A DNA stretch of 64,000 nt from CAYFTL01 sp964346145 (GTDB taxonomy: Bacteria; Bacillota; Clostridia; Christensenellales; Aristaeellaceae): the NCBI GenBank assembly GCA_964346145.1, contig CAYFTL010000007.1, positions 10,221 through 74,220 of the forward strand, in the 5' to 3' direction. Positions within the stretch are counted from its first letter, which is position 1; every line of letters starts with the position of its first letter. Below are positions 32,586-42,453 of this stretch, piece by piece. The notes under the pieces were generated by a model that had not been told where the DNA came from, did no database searches, and worked only from the letters and a program-made list of their open reading frames with translations. A program made the translations under genes and the position numbers.

Positions 32586-34244
32586 TTAAGTCCATTCGCC
32601 CGTATTCTCATAGTTTTCCAACATATGTTCCGCTTGCTCCACAAGCCCTTCATCATACCCCATCGCACGCAGCAATTGTAGCGCATTGCGGCTGCCCGCA
32701 GGCCCAGGCCTGAGCTTGTAATCAAAAAACATATCCTGTCCGTCAAACTGCTCGGTAAAGTGAAGATTCACATAACTACCCTTGAGCAGGTGGGCAAGCT
32801 CTCCGTCGTGGGTGGCAGCCGCACACAGCACCTTCCGTTTCGATAAAGTCCGCAGCACCGTGCAAGCCGCTGCGATGCGCTCGCCCGTGTTGGTTCCCCG
32901 AAGCACCTCGTCCACCGCAACCAAACAGGGCAGCTCGCCGTCATAGTCCACAATCCGCTTCAAAGAGCTGATCTCGGCCATAAAATAGCTTTGCCCCTTG
33001 AGCGTGCTGTCGCGCAGCGACATCGAACTATACAGCGCATACACATCCCCTTCATAGCTCTCGGCCACACAGGTGCACAGCGTTTGCGCCATCAACGCCG
33101 TAATCATCAGCGTTTTTAAATATGTCGATTTGCCCGATGCGTTGGAGCCGGTAAGCAATATAGGCTCACTTAAATTTACTGGATTGGGAACCGCATTTCC
33201 TATGAGGGGGTGGCGCATACCCTCTATTTTCAGTTCTGCGCCCAGGCATATTTTAGGTTCACACCAGTTTTGAATCTGCGCGCGATAGCTGCCCACCGCC
33301 AGCAGCGCGTCAATTTGCCCCACAATTTCAAATATATCCAGCACTTGCCCCTGCTTGGCTTGCAAGTTTTCTAGCATTCGCCGATAGCTGATTTGATCTA
33401 TCGAAAACAGACTTTTGAGCATAATCGTCAAATCGTCGGATGCCAAGAATAATCTAACCAGCAAACTTTTGCTTATCGGGCGGGTTTCCTTTAGGTTTTC
33501 TTGCAGGCGTTGCGACAGCTCCTGCTCGCCACATCGCTCAAGCCATTTGGGCAGTTCGTCTGCTACGCGCAGCAATTTGGTTAACCAGAGTATAGTAGGC
33601 ATGTCGTTGAAAATACCGCTTTGAGCCCGCGCGCTTCCGATGGCATTCCATACCCCAAGAAACACACCGACCGCAAGGAACGCCGGCGAAAGGGCAATCC
33701 CCAACACGATCAACACCGGAAACGCCAAGCTGCGCGCAATCAGCAAGCGGCTCACCCATTTGTTTTTTTCCGGTTGTTGTTGAAATATCAATTGGATATC
33801 CATCCTGTAATCGTGCCCAATTTTGTTAAGCAGCTCCCGGATCCCGTTCCTGACATCCTCGTTTTCGCTCAATGCTCGAATATGTTCGCCGCGCTTCTTT
33901 ACCTGGTCAGGTTTTACCAGCAAAGATTTCAACATACTATAGAGCACGCTGTCTCCCGCACTGGTCAAAGTGCTGTTGACTTGTTTATAGATCAGATCCA
34001 TCTCCAAATCGTTCCAGGTAATTTCGTCAACCTCAAAACCACCTTTTTGGCTCTGCATATGGTGCCATTCACGAATCAGCAGCATCTCATCTTCTCCGAT
34101 GCGCAAATCGCTTGCCTTTCCCCAAGTTTTTTGCAGGCGCTTGGGATCCTTGCCCGAACGCCATTCCCGGTAACGGGTTTGCAACATCTCCCCGCCTAGG
34201 ATGCCCAAAAACTTATCCATCCAACCGACCAACAAGTTTGCCAT
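32586..34244 (-). CDS. Membrane-associated MutS-family ATPase
   Basis: A 552-residue protein with only the lever/clamp helices and ATPase domain V of MutS. Walker A GSNASGKST is at 366-374, Walker B LVAVDEVLRGTNTGE at 442-454, and an ATHDGELA H-loop follows. No mismatch-binding domain I (FxE) is present. Two hydrophobic helices occupy residues about 168-203 (SLAFPVLIVLGIALSPAFLA), which canonical MutS lacks. Such short MutS-like membrane proteins are known in Firmicutes but their job is not. It is followed upstream by exoA (43-base gap), hinting at a DNA-repair link. The ATG follows AAGGAAGGGG. Confidence 0.9.
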   Translation of the reverse strand: MANLLVGWMDKFLGILGGEMLQTRYREWRSGKDPKRLQKTWGKASDLRIGEDEMLLIREWHHMQSQKGGFEVDEITWNDLEMDLIYKQVNSTLTSAGDSVLYSMLKSLLVKPDQVKKRGEHIRALSENEDVRNGIRELLNKIGHDYRMDIQLIFQQQPEKNKWVSRLLIARSLAFPVLIVLGIALSPAFLAVGVFLGVWNAIGSARAQSGIFNDMPTILWLTKLLRVADELPKWLERCGEQELSQRLQENLKETRPISKSLLVRLFLASDDLTIMLKSLFSIDQISYRRMLENLQAKQGQVLDIFEIVGQIDALLAVGSYRAQIQNWCEPKICLGAELKIEGMRHPLIGNAVPNPVNLSEPILLTGSNASGKSTYLKTLMITALMAQTLCTCVAESYEGDVYALYSSMSLRDSTLKGQSYFMAEISSLKRIVDYDGELPCLVAVDEVLRGTNTGERIAAACTVLRTLSKRKVLCAAATHDGELAHLLKGSYVNLHFTEQFDGQDMFFDYKLRPGPAGSRNALQLLRAMGYDEGLVEQAEHMLENYENTGEWT

Positions 34245-34287
34245 AATTCCCCTTCCTTAAACGATTACGCGTGCAGCACAACTCAGG

Positions 34288-35043
34288 TTATATCTTTAAT
34301 GTAAGCTCCACCGGGCAATGGTCCGATCCCATAATTTGCTGGTGGATTTTTGCATCTATCATGGCCTCTTCAAATCCTTCTGATACCACAAAATAGTCAA
34401 TACGCCATCCTGCGTTGTTGGCGCGTGCGTTGCGCAGGTAGCTCCACCAGCTGTATTCGCCCACCGCATCCGGATAAAAGTAGCGGAAACTGTCCACAAA
34501 ACCAGACTCTAAAAGTTCGGTGAACTTGGCGCGCTCTTCATCGGTAAACCCTGCATTTTTTCTGTTAGTCTTTGGATTTTTAAGGTCTATCTCGGTGTGC
34601 GCCACGTTCAAATCTCCACAAAGCACCACCGGTTTAATCTTTTTAAGCTCATTCAAGTAAGCCCGAAAATCATCTTCCCACTGCATTCTATAATCCAAGC
34701 GCTTCAGTTCGGCTTGGCTATTGGGCGTATAACAACACACCAAATAAAATGCATCGTATTCTGCTGTAATCACGCGCCCCTCGTTGTCGTGATGCTCTAT
34801 GTCTATCCCGTTCACAAGGCTCAACGGCTTCACTTTGGTAAAAATTGCCGTGCCCGAATAGCCCTTCTTTTCCGCACTATTCCAATAAATTTCATATCCC
34901 GGAATTTCCAATTCTATCTGGTCGGGTTGCAATTTGGTTTCCTGTAAACATATAATATCCGGATCCAGATTGCGCATGCTCTCCAAAAAACCTTTGTTCA
35001 AGCACGCACGTAATCCGTTAACATTCCAAGAAATAAGTTTCAT
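34288..35043 (-). CDS. xth: Exodeoxyribonuclease III / AP endonuclease
   Basis: A 251-residue Xth/ExoA enzyme cutting DNA at abasic sites and removing 3' blocks. Motifs are MKLISWNVNGLRACL, ICLQETKLQPDQ (metal-binding E), GYSGTAIFTK, YTPNSQ, VVLCGDLNVAHTEIDL, WWSYLRNARANNAGWRIDY and the C-terminal catalytic GSDHCPVELTLK. The length is typical. It starts at an ATG at 35043 with a weak ribosome site and is 43 bases before the MutS-like gene. Confidence 0.97.
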   Translation of the reverse strand: MKLISWNVNGLRACLNKGFLESMRNLDPDIICLQETKLQPDQIELEIPGYEIYWNSAEKKGYSGTAIFTKVKPLSLVNGIDIEHHDNEGRVITAEYDAFYLVCCYTPNSQAELKRLDYRMQWEDDFRAYLNELKKIKPVVLCGDLNVAHTEIDLKNPKTNRKNAGFTDEERAKFTELLESGFVDSFRYFYPDAVGEYSWWSYLRNARANNAGWRIDYFVVSEGFEEAMIDAKIHQQIMGSDHCPVELTLKI

Positions 35044-35260
35044 AAAACAAAAAACACCGCCTCACTAAAAAATATGATATAATTGTAGCAGCGTTTTCTG
35101 TGATCAGCCACAAAAAATGCTGCTACACGCTAGATAACCTCTATTCAGGGTTATAAAACAATATAATACTACAGGATATATGCACAACACACGGATTTTA
35201 TACGAATGCCTCACACAAAGCTGACGGAATTTAATCCGTATACAGCGCCAAATCCGAAGG

Positions 35261-35731
35261 TTATTTGGCAAGATATTTGACCATGAATAAGCAAGGATTG
35301 TTCTCATCCCACAGCAGGGGAAACACCTCCAGCGGTCGAAAGCCCAAGGACAGATAAAATTTCCTTGTTTTCGCGTAACTCCGGCTCTCTCTGGATGCAT
35401 CTAAGGTTTTCACAGTGAGAAACTCAATTCCCTTGTCGATGGCAAACAGTTCACAGCGTTTAATAAGCTCTCTGCCAATTCCATGGCGGTGATATTCTTC
35501 CGATACGCCCATGACGCATACCTCGGACGTGTACGCATTGTGCTCTTTTAACGCCACAAACCCAACAGGAGCCTCTCCGATGAAGGCAGCCCAAAATGGC
35601 ATCCGTTGGGTATCCTTAACATAGGCAACGATGGCAGTCTCAATGCCAAACCAATTTGGCAAAGAGCGAAGAATTTGATTGCAAATATGCGCTTTGCATT
35701 CGGGACACTCCACTTGCCGGACATCAAACAT
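35261..35731 (-). CDS. GNAT family N-acetyltransferase
   Basis: A 156-residue GNAT. The acetyl-CoA loop is VMGVSEEYHRHGIGRELIKR (R/Q-x-x-G-x-G/A), preceded by GFVALKEHNAYTSEVCVM and followed by FLTVKTLDASRESRSYAKT and a RKFYLSLGFRPLEVFP end. A CPECK motif sits at the N terminus. The substrate is unknown. The ATG at 35731 follows ACGGAG. The flanking gap 35044-35260 holds no gene that I can see. Confidence 0.88.
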   Translation of the reverse strand: MFDVRQVECPECKAHICNQILRSLPNWFGIETAIVAYVKDTQRMPFWAAFIGEAPVGFVALKEHNAYTSEVCVMGVSEEYHRHGIGRELIKRCELFAIDKGIEFLTVKTLDASRESRSYAKTRKFYLSLGFRPLEVFPLLWDENNPCLFMVKYLAK

Positions 35732-35880
35732 GAAAACACTCCGTTTCTCAATCGATTTTTATAGAGAAGAACTCCGCTGCCTGTTACGCTCATTATCCCA
35801 CATCCACTTCGGGATAACAAGTTTTTATGTGGTGTTCTTGTCAAAAACACCACAAACCTAGTATACGAGGAGCATAGAGC

Positions 35881-36819
35881 ATGAATAACCCAGCAATTTA
35901 CCCTATTAAACTCTCCACAGACTATCTTTTGCATTTTTCCAAAGATGAAACCCTCTATTTTTCCACATATATTTACGATGATATTTCCGATATTTGCTAC
36001 CACGACCACAGCGGTGATTTTGAGCTTACGCTTATCCTACAGGGATATGGATACCATTACATCAACAACTCGGTCTGTGAGGTTTCAGCAGGGGAAGTTT
36101 TTTTGATCGATCCCGGCAGTAAACACTCTTTTTTTCCTATCGATAAAGAAAACAGCACCCGTTTGCAGGTGCTGAACTGCGTCTTTAGCAGAGGGCTGTT
36201 TAAGGATTTGAAGGCCATATTCCCCAAGATTAACGATGCCTTTGATTACCTAAGTAGCATGGCAACATATCAGCCGTTGAGAAACAATAACAATTATCTA
36301 GGCGTAGAAATTTCAGAGTATTGCCGCCCGTTATTGATTTATATGGAAAAGCTGTACCGCAACGACTTGCACAATTCCATAGAATCCATTGAGCTTACCC
36401 TGTCCACAATTCTACTAGAAATTTACCGCGTGTTTCCCGGTTTGGAAGCTCCTCAAAAGTTCACCGATGCACCAGAACTACTCGAAAAAGCCATGGACTA
36501 TATACAAAAAAACTGTTTTGATCCAAACTTTTCGATTGCACAAGTTTATAAGCATCTGTACGTGAGCAAATCTCATTTGTGTGACCTTTTCCGCACCTAT
36601 ACCGACACCACACCCATCCGCTATATGAACACATTGCGCGTACGAAAAGCCTGCGCGATTATGAGCGAAGAACTCGCTTGCACAGAGGATCTGCACCTTC
36701 GTGTCGGTTACAGTGAGTACAATACCTTTTATGTCAACTTCCGCAAATTCACCGGTTTTAATTTGCGAAACTATGTAAAGGCGCTCAAAATGTGCATGCC
36801 TAACGTAGCGGCAGATTAA
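35881..36819 (+). CDS. AraC-family transcriptional regulator with cupin domain
   Basis: A 312-residue regulator. The N-terminal half is a sugar-sensing cupin (HDHSGDFELTLILQGYGYHY, CEVSAGEVFLIDPGSKHSFF). The C-terminal third has two HTH motifs: FSIAQVYKHLYVSKSHLCDLFR and, in the second, RVGYSEYNTFYVNFRKFTGF. It sits beside the rhamnoside operon (minus strand, convergent) and is the best candidate for its regulator, by position only. ATG 35881 follows GAGGAG. Confidence 0.92.
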   Translation: MNNPAIYPIKLSTDYLLHFSKDETLYFSTYIYDDISDICYHDHSGDFELTLILQGYGYHYINNSVCEVSAGEVFLIDPGSKHSFFPIDKENSTRLQVLNCVFSRGLFKDLKAIFPKINDAFDYLSSMATYQPLRNNNNYLGVEISEYCRPLLIYMEKLYRNDLHNSIESIELTLSTILLEIYRVFPGLEAPQKFTDAPELLEKAMDYIQKNCFDPNFSIAQVYKHLYVSKSHLCDLFRTYTDTTPIRYMNTLRVRKACAIMSEELACTEDLHLRVGYSEYNTFYVNFRKFTGFNLRNYVKALKMCMPNVAAD

Positions 36820-37232
36820 TAAAATGGCTAGCGCCTGCTGCCCACATGTTCCCGCGCAGCGGACCAAGCATAAATTTATTTTCCCGTTATCCCATCCAAA
36901 CTTCTATGTCGACTTGGAATATGTTTTAGGGAACTATTACGCCAACGCAGTTCTTTCAATAGTGCGCTGCGCTGTCTTGAATATTTCTTTGAATTCAGCC
37001 GCCCTGTGTACCGAAAGCGCACAATTCAGCACGATAAAAAAGGCAAAGTCGGAGATTATTCCGGCTTTGCCTCTTTCTGTTTAACGCACGGAAACCCATA
37101 TTTTGTTACTACCATGATTTGCGTTGGCAAATACCTGTTCCTTTGCATTGCGATATCTTGCCATTGCCGTTTACTTCAAAAGCTTATTTTTTCAACCTTT
37201 AACTGAATAGCAGCTCTTTTGTCTAAGGAATT
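36820..37232. other. Gene-free stretch with one terminator
   Basis: About 410 bases between the converging AraC and GH78 genes. I see no credible coding frame. The only structure is the hairpin at 37041-37072. Confidence 0.6.
37041..37072. terminator. Terminator between the AraC and GH78 genes
   Basis: A 13-base stem (37041-37053 with 37060-37072, one G-U) and 6-base loop, with an A run to the left and CTTTCT to the right. It can serve either strand. Confidence 0.75.
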
Positions 37233-39755
37233 TCAAATAAACGTATGCTTTCCGCTACCCACATTATGTTTTTCATACGTGCCATCCGCCAAAGGCACAT
37301 ACACATCGGCACGACTGTTGGGCGGAACAACCACTTCAAACCTTTCGCCCAACGTGTAATCCACCCAGATCTCTCCCCTTACCGTTTTTATACCTCCCTT
37401 GGCCGAAGGCACAAGGGCTGTAGCACAAGGTTTAATCTCAATTTTCCGATAACCCGGCTCCATACAACGGATTCCTAATATGTCCCGGTACATCCAATGC
37501 CCGAACCCACCTTTAAAAAAGTGGTTCAACGATTGATCGTGGTACGAAGTTTCAAAGGTCTCCCACAGCGATGTTGCCCCCATCTCCAGTTGCGCACCAA
37601 AGGAAGGATAAGTGTTGGATAACAGCATCTTTTCCAGGACGGCAAAATGGCGGAACTGAGTGAGGTAGCTATAAAGGTAGCGCAAACCTATATGTCCGCT
37701 CGTTGTGTGATAGTCATGCGCCACAATATCATCAGCGGTCCATCGGGCGGCCGCTGTACGTTCCGCTTCAGGGATAAGGCCCAAATCCTCTGCAAAAGCG
37801 TTTAGCGTTTGGGTGCCGAAAGTATGCCCAGAAAAGTCATAGTATTCACGGGCAAAAGCCTCGCGGGTAATCCGCATCTTTTGCTCATATATTTTTGCAT
37901 CTTCCGTCTTTCCCAAAACAATTGCCGCGTCGTACATAATGCACAGCTGCTTGTAATAATATGCGCTCGCGGTTTGGCAAAAATGTAATCCGCTGTCGTA
38001 ACCGTAAGGTGCCGCCCAATCGGCCAAAGGATAGGATTCTTGAACGGCGTATAGCCCATTCTCCACCTTTTTTTCTACGTGAACAAGGTAGGCCATCATA
38101 TCCGCATAATGCCGCTGCAAAACGCTTTTGTCTCCATATTCCCGGTAACACACCCACGGAATAATTGCGATGGCCGCACCCCAAGGCGGAACCGTTTCTC
38201 CGCAATCCCGTCTCCCAGGCACAATGTTGTTGTACACCCCATACTCTTTGCGCGAGTCTACGATATCTTGTGTATATTTTTCCCAAAAAAGCTGGCTGTC
38301 CCACATGATCGCCAGTGTGTCACAAATAATGTTGGCATCCCCCGTCCATCCGCCCTTCTCCCTGGCCGGACAGTCTGTGGGGATTCCATGCAGATTGGAC
38401 AGCATGCTATTTTTGAGCAAACCATGCATTTGATTTAATACCTGCATGGAACATTCAAACGAGCCTGTACTTTTTAAATCCGTATTGACCCGCAAGCCCA
38501 CAAGGCTATAAATCGCGTTGGGAGAAAGTTTGCCCAGTTCTTCAAAGGGTAAGCCGGTCACTTCCACATACCTGAACCCAAAATAGCAAAACCTAGGCTT
38601 CCATTTTGCCTCACCCTCTTCTGCGAATATATAACGAAGGGTTTGCACCTGTTGAATATGAAAAACCCCCGTGCTGTCCACATCCACCATGCCTTCGGGC
38701 GTAAGCGCTTCGCCAAACCTAAGGGTGATCTCCCTTCCCGGTGTCCCTTTTGTAGCCAGTTCTACGATGCCGGCAAAGTTTATGCCCATGTCAAATACGT
38801 ACACGCCTCCCTGGGGCATCGTAACCGAAACCGGATGAATCTTTTCAGTAATGCGCATTGGCGGCATCTGCTGCGCCACCAATTTGCCCTTGGGAGCGTT
38901 GTCCAGCACACTGTTGTGCCACGATGCATCGTTAAAGCCAAAAAGGTTCCAGCCTTTTTGCTCCATACGCGCATCGTACACTTCGCCGCAGAAAATGTTG
39001 TTATACACCGTCGGCGAAAGCGCCACCTTCCAGCTCTCGTCGGAGAGCACCTTTTGCACACTTCCCCCTTGGTATCGGATTTCCAGTTGCAACAAAAAAC
39101 ACGGGTCGCCATAAATTCCGTTTCCATCCATGAGCAGCGATTGGTGGTACCATCCATCCCCCAATTCCACCCCGATAGCGTTGCCCCCTTGCTGCAACAT
39201 GTCGGTTACATCAAAGGCGCTGTACAACAGCGTCTGCCTAAATTCGGTAATGGCAGGGTCCAAAAAGTGGTCACCCACCTGAACGCCATTGATCGACACA
39301 TAACCGGCACCCAAGCCGCAAAAATACAGTTTGACTTTTTCTATTTTCCCGTGCACCTGAAATTCCCGGCGATGAAGGGTAGCCCAATTGGTCTTATAAA
39401 CATTGCCGGCACCGATCCACTTGCCCTGCCAATCTTCAATGCCGGTTTCAAATTCGGAAGAGTCGGATGCAAAAGAATGCCCCTCGGCATCGGTTATCGT
39501 GACCTGCCATCCATAACATTTGTTCGGCTGCAAAGGCACCTCGCACACGATATCTGTGCACACATCGGACAAGATTTCTCCACTGTTCCAAGCCACAACT
39601 GGACCGCTTCCACACATTTCATGCACGATAATATGATAGCTGCGCTGCACAAATCCATTAGGAACATGCGCATCCTCTACCATCCAAGAAAAGCGCGGCT
39701 TTAGAGGCGCCGCAATTGGGTTTGGCTGTTTTTCACACAAAAGTTTAATGTTCAT
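37233..39755 (-). CDS. GH78 alpha-L-rhamnosidase
   Basis: An 840-residue intracellular-type rhamnosidase (no signal peptide). The order is an N-terminal fibronectin-like domain (NPIAAPLKPRFSWMV), beta-jelly domains with GWYHQSLLMDGNGIYGDP, then the (alpha/alpha)6 barrel. The general-acid region reads GIPTDCPAREKGGWTGDANI and the base region GAQLEMGATSLWETFETS. It releases L-rhamnose from oligosaccharides, here probably imported rhamnogalacturonan or rhamnosides. The ATG at 39755 is 8 bases after AAGGAGG; in-frame starts upstream overlap that site. It is the last gene of the ABC/rhamnosidase operon. Confidence 0.93.
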   Translation of the reverse strand: MNIKLLCEKQPNPIAAPLKPRFSWMVEDAHVPNGFVQRSYHIIVHEMCGSGPVVAWNSGEILSDVCTDIVCEVPLQPNKCYGWQVTITDAEGHSFASDSSEFETGIEDWQGKWIGAGNVYKTNWATLHRREFQVHGKIEKVKLYFCGLGAGYVSINGVQVGDHFLDPAITEFRQTLLYSAFDVTDMLQQGGNAIGVELGDGWYHQSLLMDGNGIYGDPCFLLQLEIRYQGGSVQKVLSDESWKVALSPTVYNNIFCGEVYDARMEQKGWNLFGFNDASWHNSVLDNAPKGKLVAQQMPPMRITEKIHPVSVTMPQGGVYVFDMGINFAGIVELATKGTPGREITLRFGEALTPEGMVDVDSTGVFHIQQVQTLRYIFAEEGEAKWKPRFCYFGFRYVEVTGLPFEELGKLSPNAIYSLVGLRVNTDLKSTGSFECSMQVLNQMHGLLKNSMLSNLHGIPTDCPAREKGGWTGDANIICDTLAIMWDSQLFWEKYTQDIVDSRKEYGVYNNIVPGRRDCGETVPPWGAAIAIIPWVCYREYGDKSVLQRHYADMMAYLVHVEKKVENGLYAVQESYPLADWAAPYGYDSGLHFCQTASAYYYKQLCIMYDAAIVLGKTEDAKIYEQKMRITREAFAREYYDFSGHTFGTQTLNAFAEDLGLIPEAERTAAARWTADDIVAHDYHTTSGHIGLRYLYSYLTQFRHFAVLEKMLLSNTYPSFGAQLEMGATSLWETFETSYHDQSLNHFFKGGFGHWMYRDILGIRCMEPGYRKIEIKPCATALVPSAKGGIKTVRGEIWVDYTLGERFEVVVPPNSRADVYVPLADGTYEKHNVGSGKHTFI

Positions 39756-39805
39756 ATCCATCTCCTCCTTTTTGCTAAAAGGATTTTTATGCCGCATAAG
39801 GCCGA

Positions 39806-42355
39806 CTACTTAAAACCCATCAAAATCGGCCCGAGCAAACCGGATGGTTCTTGCGGCCAATAGCGATCGTACGGATTTTGGTGATTCGCCTTTACCAATG
39901 TGTTGGTCACACGAACCGTTAAAGCGTTTCTTCCCTTGCACAAAACTCCCTTCGGAACCGATAAACGGTAAGGTGGACAAATCAATATGCCTATTTCGAT
40001 ATCGTTTATCCACACCTGCGCAATCTCGCCTACGCGGCCAAGGTCCAGGAGGGCCTCCCCATCGGTTGCGCTTTCAAATTCCAGGCAATATTGTATTGTC
40101 CCCGCAAAGTAGGGGTAGCGATGTGCCGCAGTAAGGTTGCCCAACTCATTCAGCGCTATGGGCTCCCCAAAGCTTCCGTCAGAATCGTATGGCGCCAAGC
40201 GAATCTGCCATTCCCCGTTCATCGCTTTTTTGTGGGCATATTCATCAATATGCACGGGTTTTTCCAGCTGTCCATGCTCGCCAAAAATCACAAAAATACT
40301 TTGGTACGGCTCTAAGGTCAAATGAATCTTCGTTTTTCCAGCATCTTGCTCATAGGGAATCTCAAGCCTTTTTTCCGCCAACGCATCGTACAAATACACA
40401 GGCCCTACGCTGGGCAGTGTCACCTGCGATTGCACCACCGCATGGATTTCTTCATTCGTGAAAAAATAAATATCTTCGCCAGCTTTTTGATAATGCCTAT
40501 AAACCAGCGCCGTATTTTTTGGTTCTACCAAAATATCAAAGTTGCCCTCTTCCACCAATTTTCCAATCAGGTCTTGCTGTGGCAAGGCCGTCATGTGGCC
40601 AGAGCTAAAGTTCTCCCCGCCGTAGCATCTATCGGGAAATTTATCGACAAAAAGTATTTTGACCCCTTCTTCAGCAAGGCGCGACAGTTTCTCGCACAAT
40701 CTTTTGGGCAAGTATTGGCTGTAGGGTACAATCAAAACTTGTACTTCATATCCATTTACCGATAAACTTCCTGTTGCAGTAGCGTATGCGGAATCCTTCG
40801 TAATATAATCTCCCGCGATGACAACCGAGTCGATCTGGTTGTGCATAAGCTGCTTTACAATCTTTTCAAACGGTTGGTAGGCTCCGCCCCATTCAGCCTC
40901 CGCATGGTACAACACACCTGCCGAAGCCACGCTTTTCCCATCGCTCAACAAAGAGCATACGCGGTTTGCGTAATCGGCCCAAATTTTGAAATATTTCCAC
41001 TGCGGATTCTTGCCCTTCGCATAAAAATGGGGTGGACAGTCGGGATCGGGGTAATCCATCGGTGAAAACGCGTGGGGCGTAATGTTGTTGATTCCCCGCA
41101 CGCAAATGACATCCGTGATCCATTTCATCGTTTTTAGCCCTTCGCTCCAACCATATGCGCCAAAGGATTCGCTAAAAGAGTTCCCCTGTTTGTGCGGATT
41201 CAATTCTGCTTCCGAACTGGCCATCTTTGCCAATCCCCAGTGGTTAAAATCGGTGTCGAAGTAGTTAAACGCCGTCTTAAAACGTCCATCCCGCTAACCG
41301 GGGTATAAATTGCAAACGATGTCGATTCCCGCCATGTCAAACCCTTGAGAGGCTCTAAAGTAGTGCCCTGCGCCATATCCAAGGCGTGCATGGGCGCCGT
41401 TTTCCTCCACAAAGTGGCCAATCAGCTGGACGCCGCGCTCGTTGCACCATTCGCCTATCTGCCCAATAAAATTGCGGGAGAACCGCTCGCTCACCACATC
41501 CATATAGGCATAACGGGCATCAGCAGACTTTTCGGATGGATAGCACAACAACGGCAACCATAAGCCAAAATCTCCCGGGCTTACCTCATGATTGTTAAGC
41601 TCGCCCAAAAGATCGTCGGACCAGGGGATAACCGTATCGGGCTTTCCCAAAACAACTTCGTAAGATGGATTGCTGCCAAAGCGCGGCTCGTCGGAAAAGA
41701 ATCCAACGATGGTCTTGCCAAACTCTTCTTGAAAATGTCGATAATGGGGCTCGTATACAATATCCAAAAAACACCTGGTGGCCTCTTTAACCAACGGGTT
41801 TAAATAACCCTTAGTGTGCTCTTCTCCCCCCTGCCTGGTTTTAACCAGTACAAATACGCGCCAATCCCCTTCGGGAACATCCCAATACAAAATTCCATCC
41901 ACAACGCGATCGGTAACGTTGACCAGTGTGTCGCTGTCCAAAAGATCTACTTTGTCCACGCGGCGCGCACACACTACCGCCACCATGTCCTCTTCGGGTC
42001 CCACAAAATCCCCTACCAAAAAAGAGCTGTCCTGCAAAGGGCCTGCAGCGTCGATATGCCGCTGTGAGAGGTATACTTTGAGGTGCTGCGGAAAATTCTT
42101 CTCCATCAGGCCATAAGCGGACCCGCTCGGATAGGCTCCATCGTCAAAAATATACACTTTCATATCCAGCTTGGCCGCTTCTTCAACAATAACTTTAAGA
42201 TCGCTCCACCATTGATCATGCAAATAGTGCGGGTGCGGACGCGCCTCTACGATAAATGCGCCAATTCCGCCTTCGTGCATCTTATTAATTTCTTCCCGCA
42301 GCGCTTCTTCACTCTCATGGTGCTGCCAAAAAAGTGGTAACAGATGATTTTCCAC
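39806..42355 (-). pseudogene. GH106-like alpha-L-rhamnosidase-type hydrolase, interrupted by an amber codon
   Basis: One frame of 849 codons is split by a single TAG at 41294-41296 (codon 354). The N-terminal part (353 residues) has a TIM-barrel look (EGGIGAFIVEARPHPHYLHDQWW, KTIVGFFSDEPRFG) and ends CNLYPG. Directly after the stop the same frame continues RDGRFKTAFNYFDTDFNHWG and then MASSEAELNPHKQGNSF, FGAYGWSEGLKTMKWITD, PDPDCPPHFYAKGKNPQWKY, ending with a jelly-roll galactose-binding-like domain. These blocks fit large GH106-like hydrolases. No base is inserted or lost. GTG 42355 follows AGGGGGA. Reinitiation at an ATG at 41224 behind GGGGA is conceivable. Sequencing error is also possible. 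Confidence 0.8.
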
Positions 42356-42381
42356 AAATATTCCCCCTTATTATAGAACAA

Positions 42382-42429
42382 CAGGAAGTAGATATCATTC
42401 GCTTGTAAGTTAAGCGAATCTACTTCCTG
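42382..42429 (-). repeat. Nested hairpin between binding-protein gene and hydrolase
   Basis: An outer 11-base stem (42382-42392 with 42419-42429) and an inner 7-base stem (42398-42404 with 42412-42418). There is no U tract after it, so it probably stabilises the abundant binding-protein mRNA and lowers downstream expression. Confidence 0.6.
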
Positions 42430-42453
42430 CCGTTTTATTCTAGTTTCAATTAA

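Noticed and set aside
35104..35400. 98-codon minus-strand frame overlapping the GNAT gene
   Set aside because: It overlaps the 3' part of a clear GNAT gene in another frame and has no ribosome site.
41294..41296. Amber codon as a reassigned sense codon
   Set aside because: TAG ends well-formed genes in the same window (htrA, purL, the tandem acetyltransferases, the GH106-like gene itself), so general recoding is unlikely.
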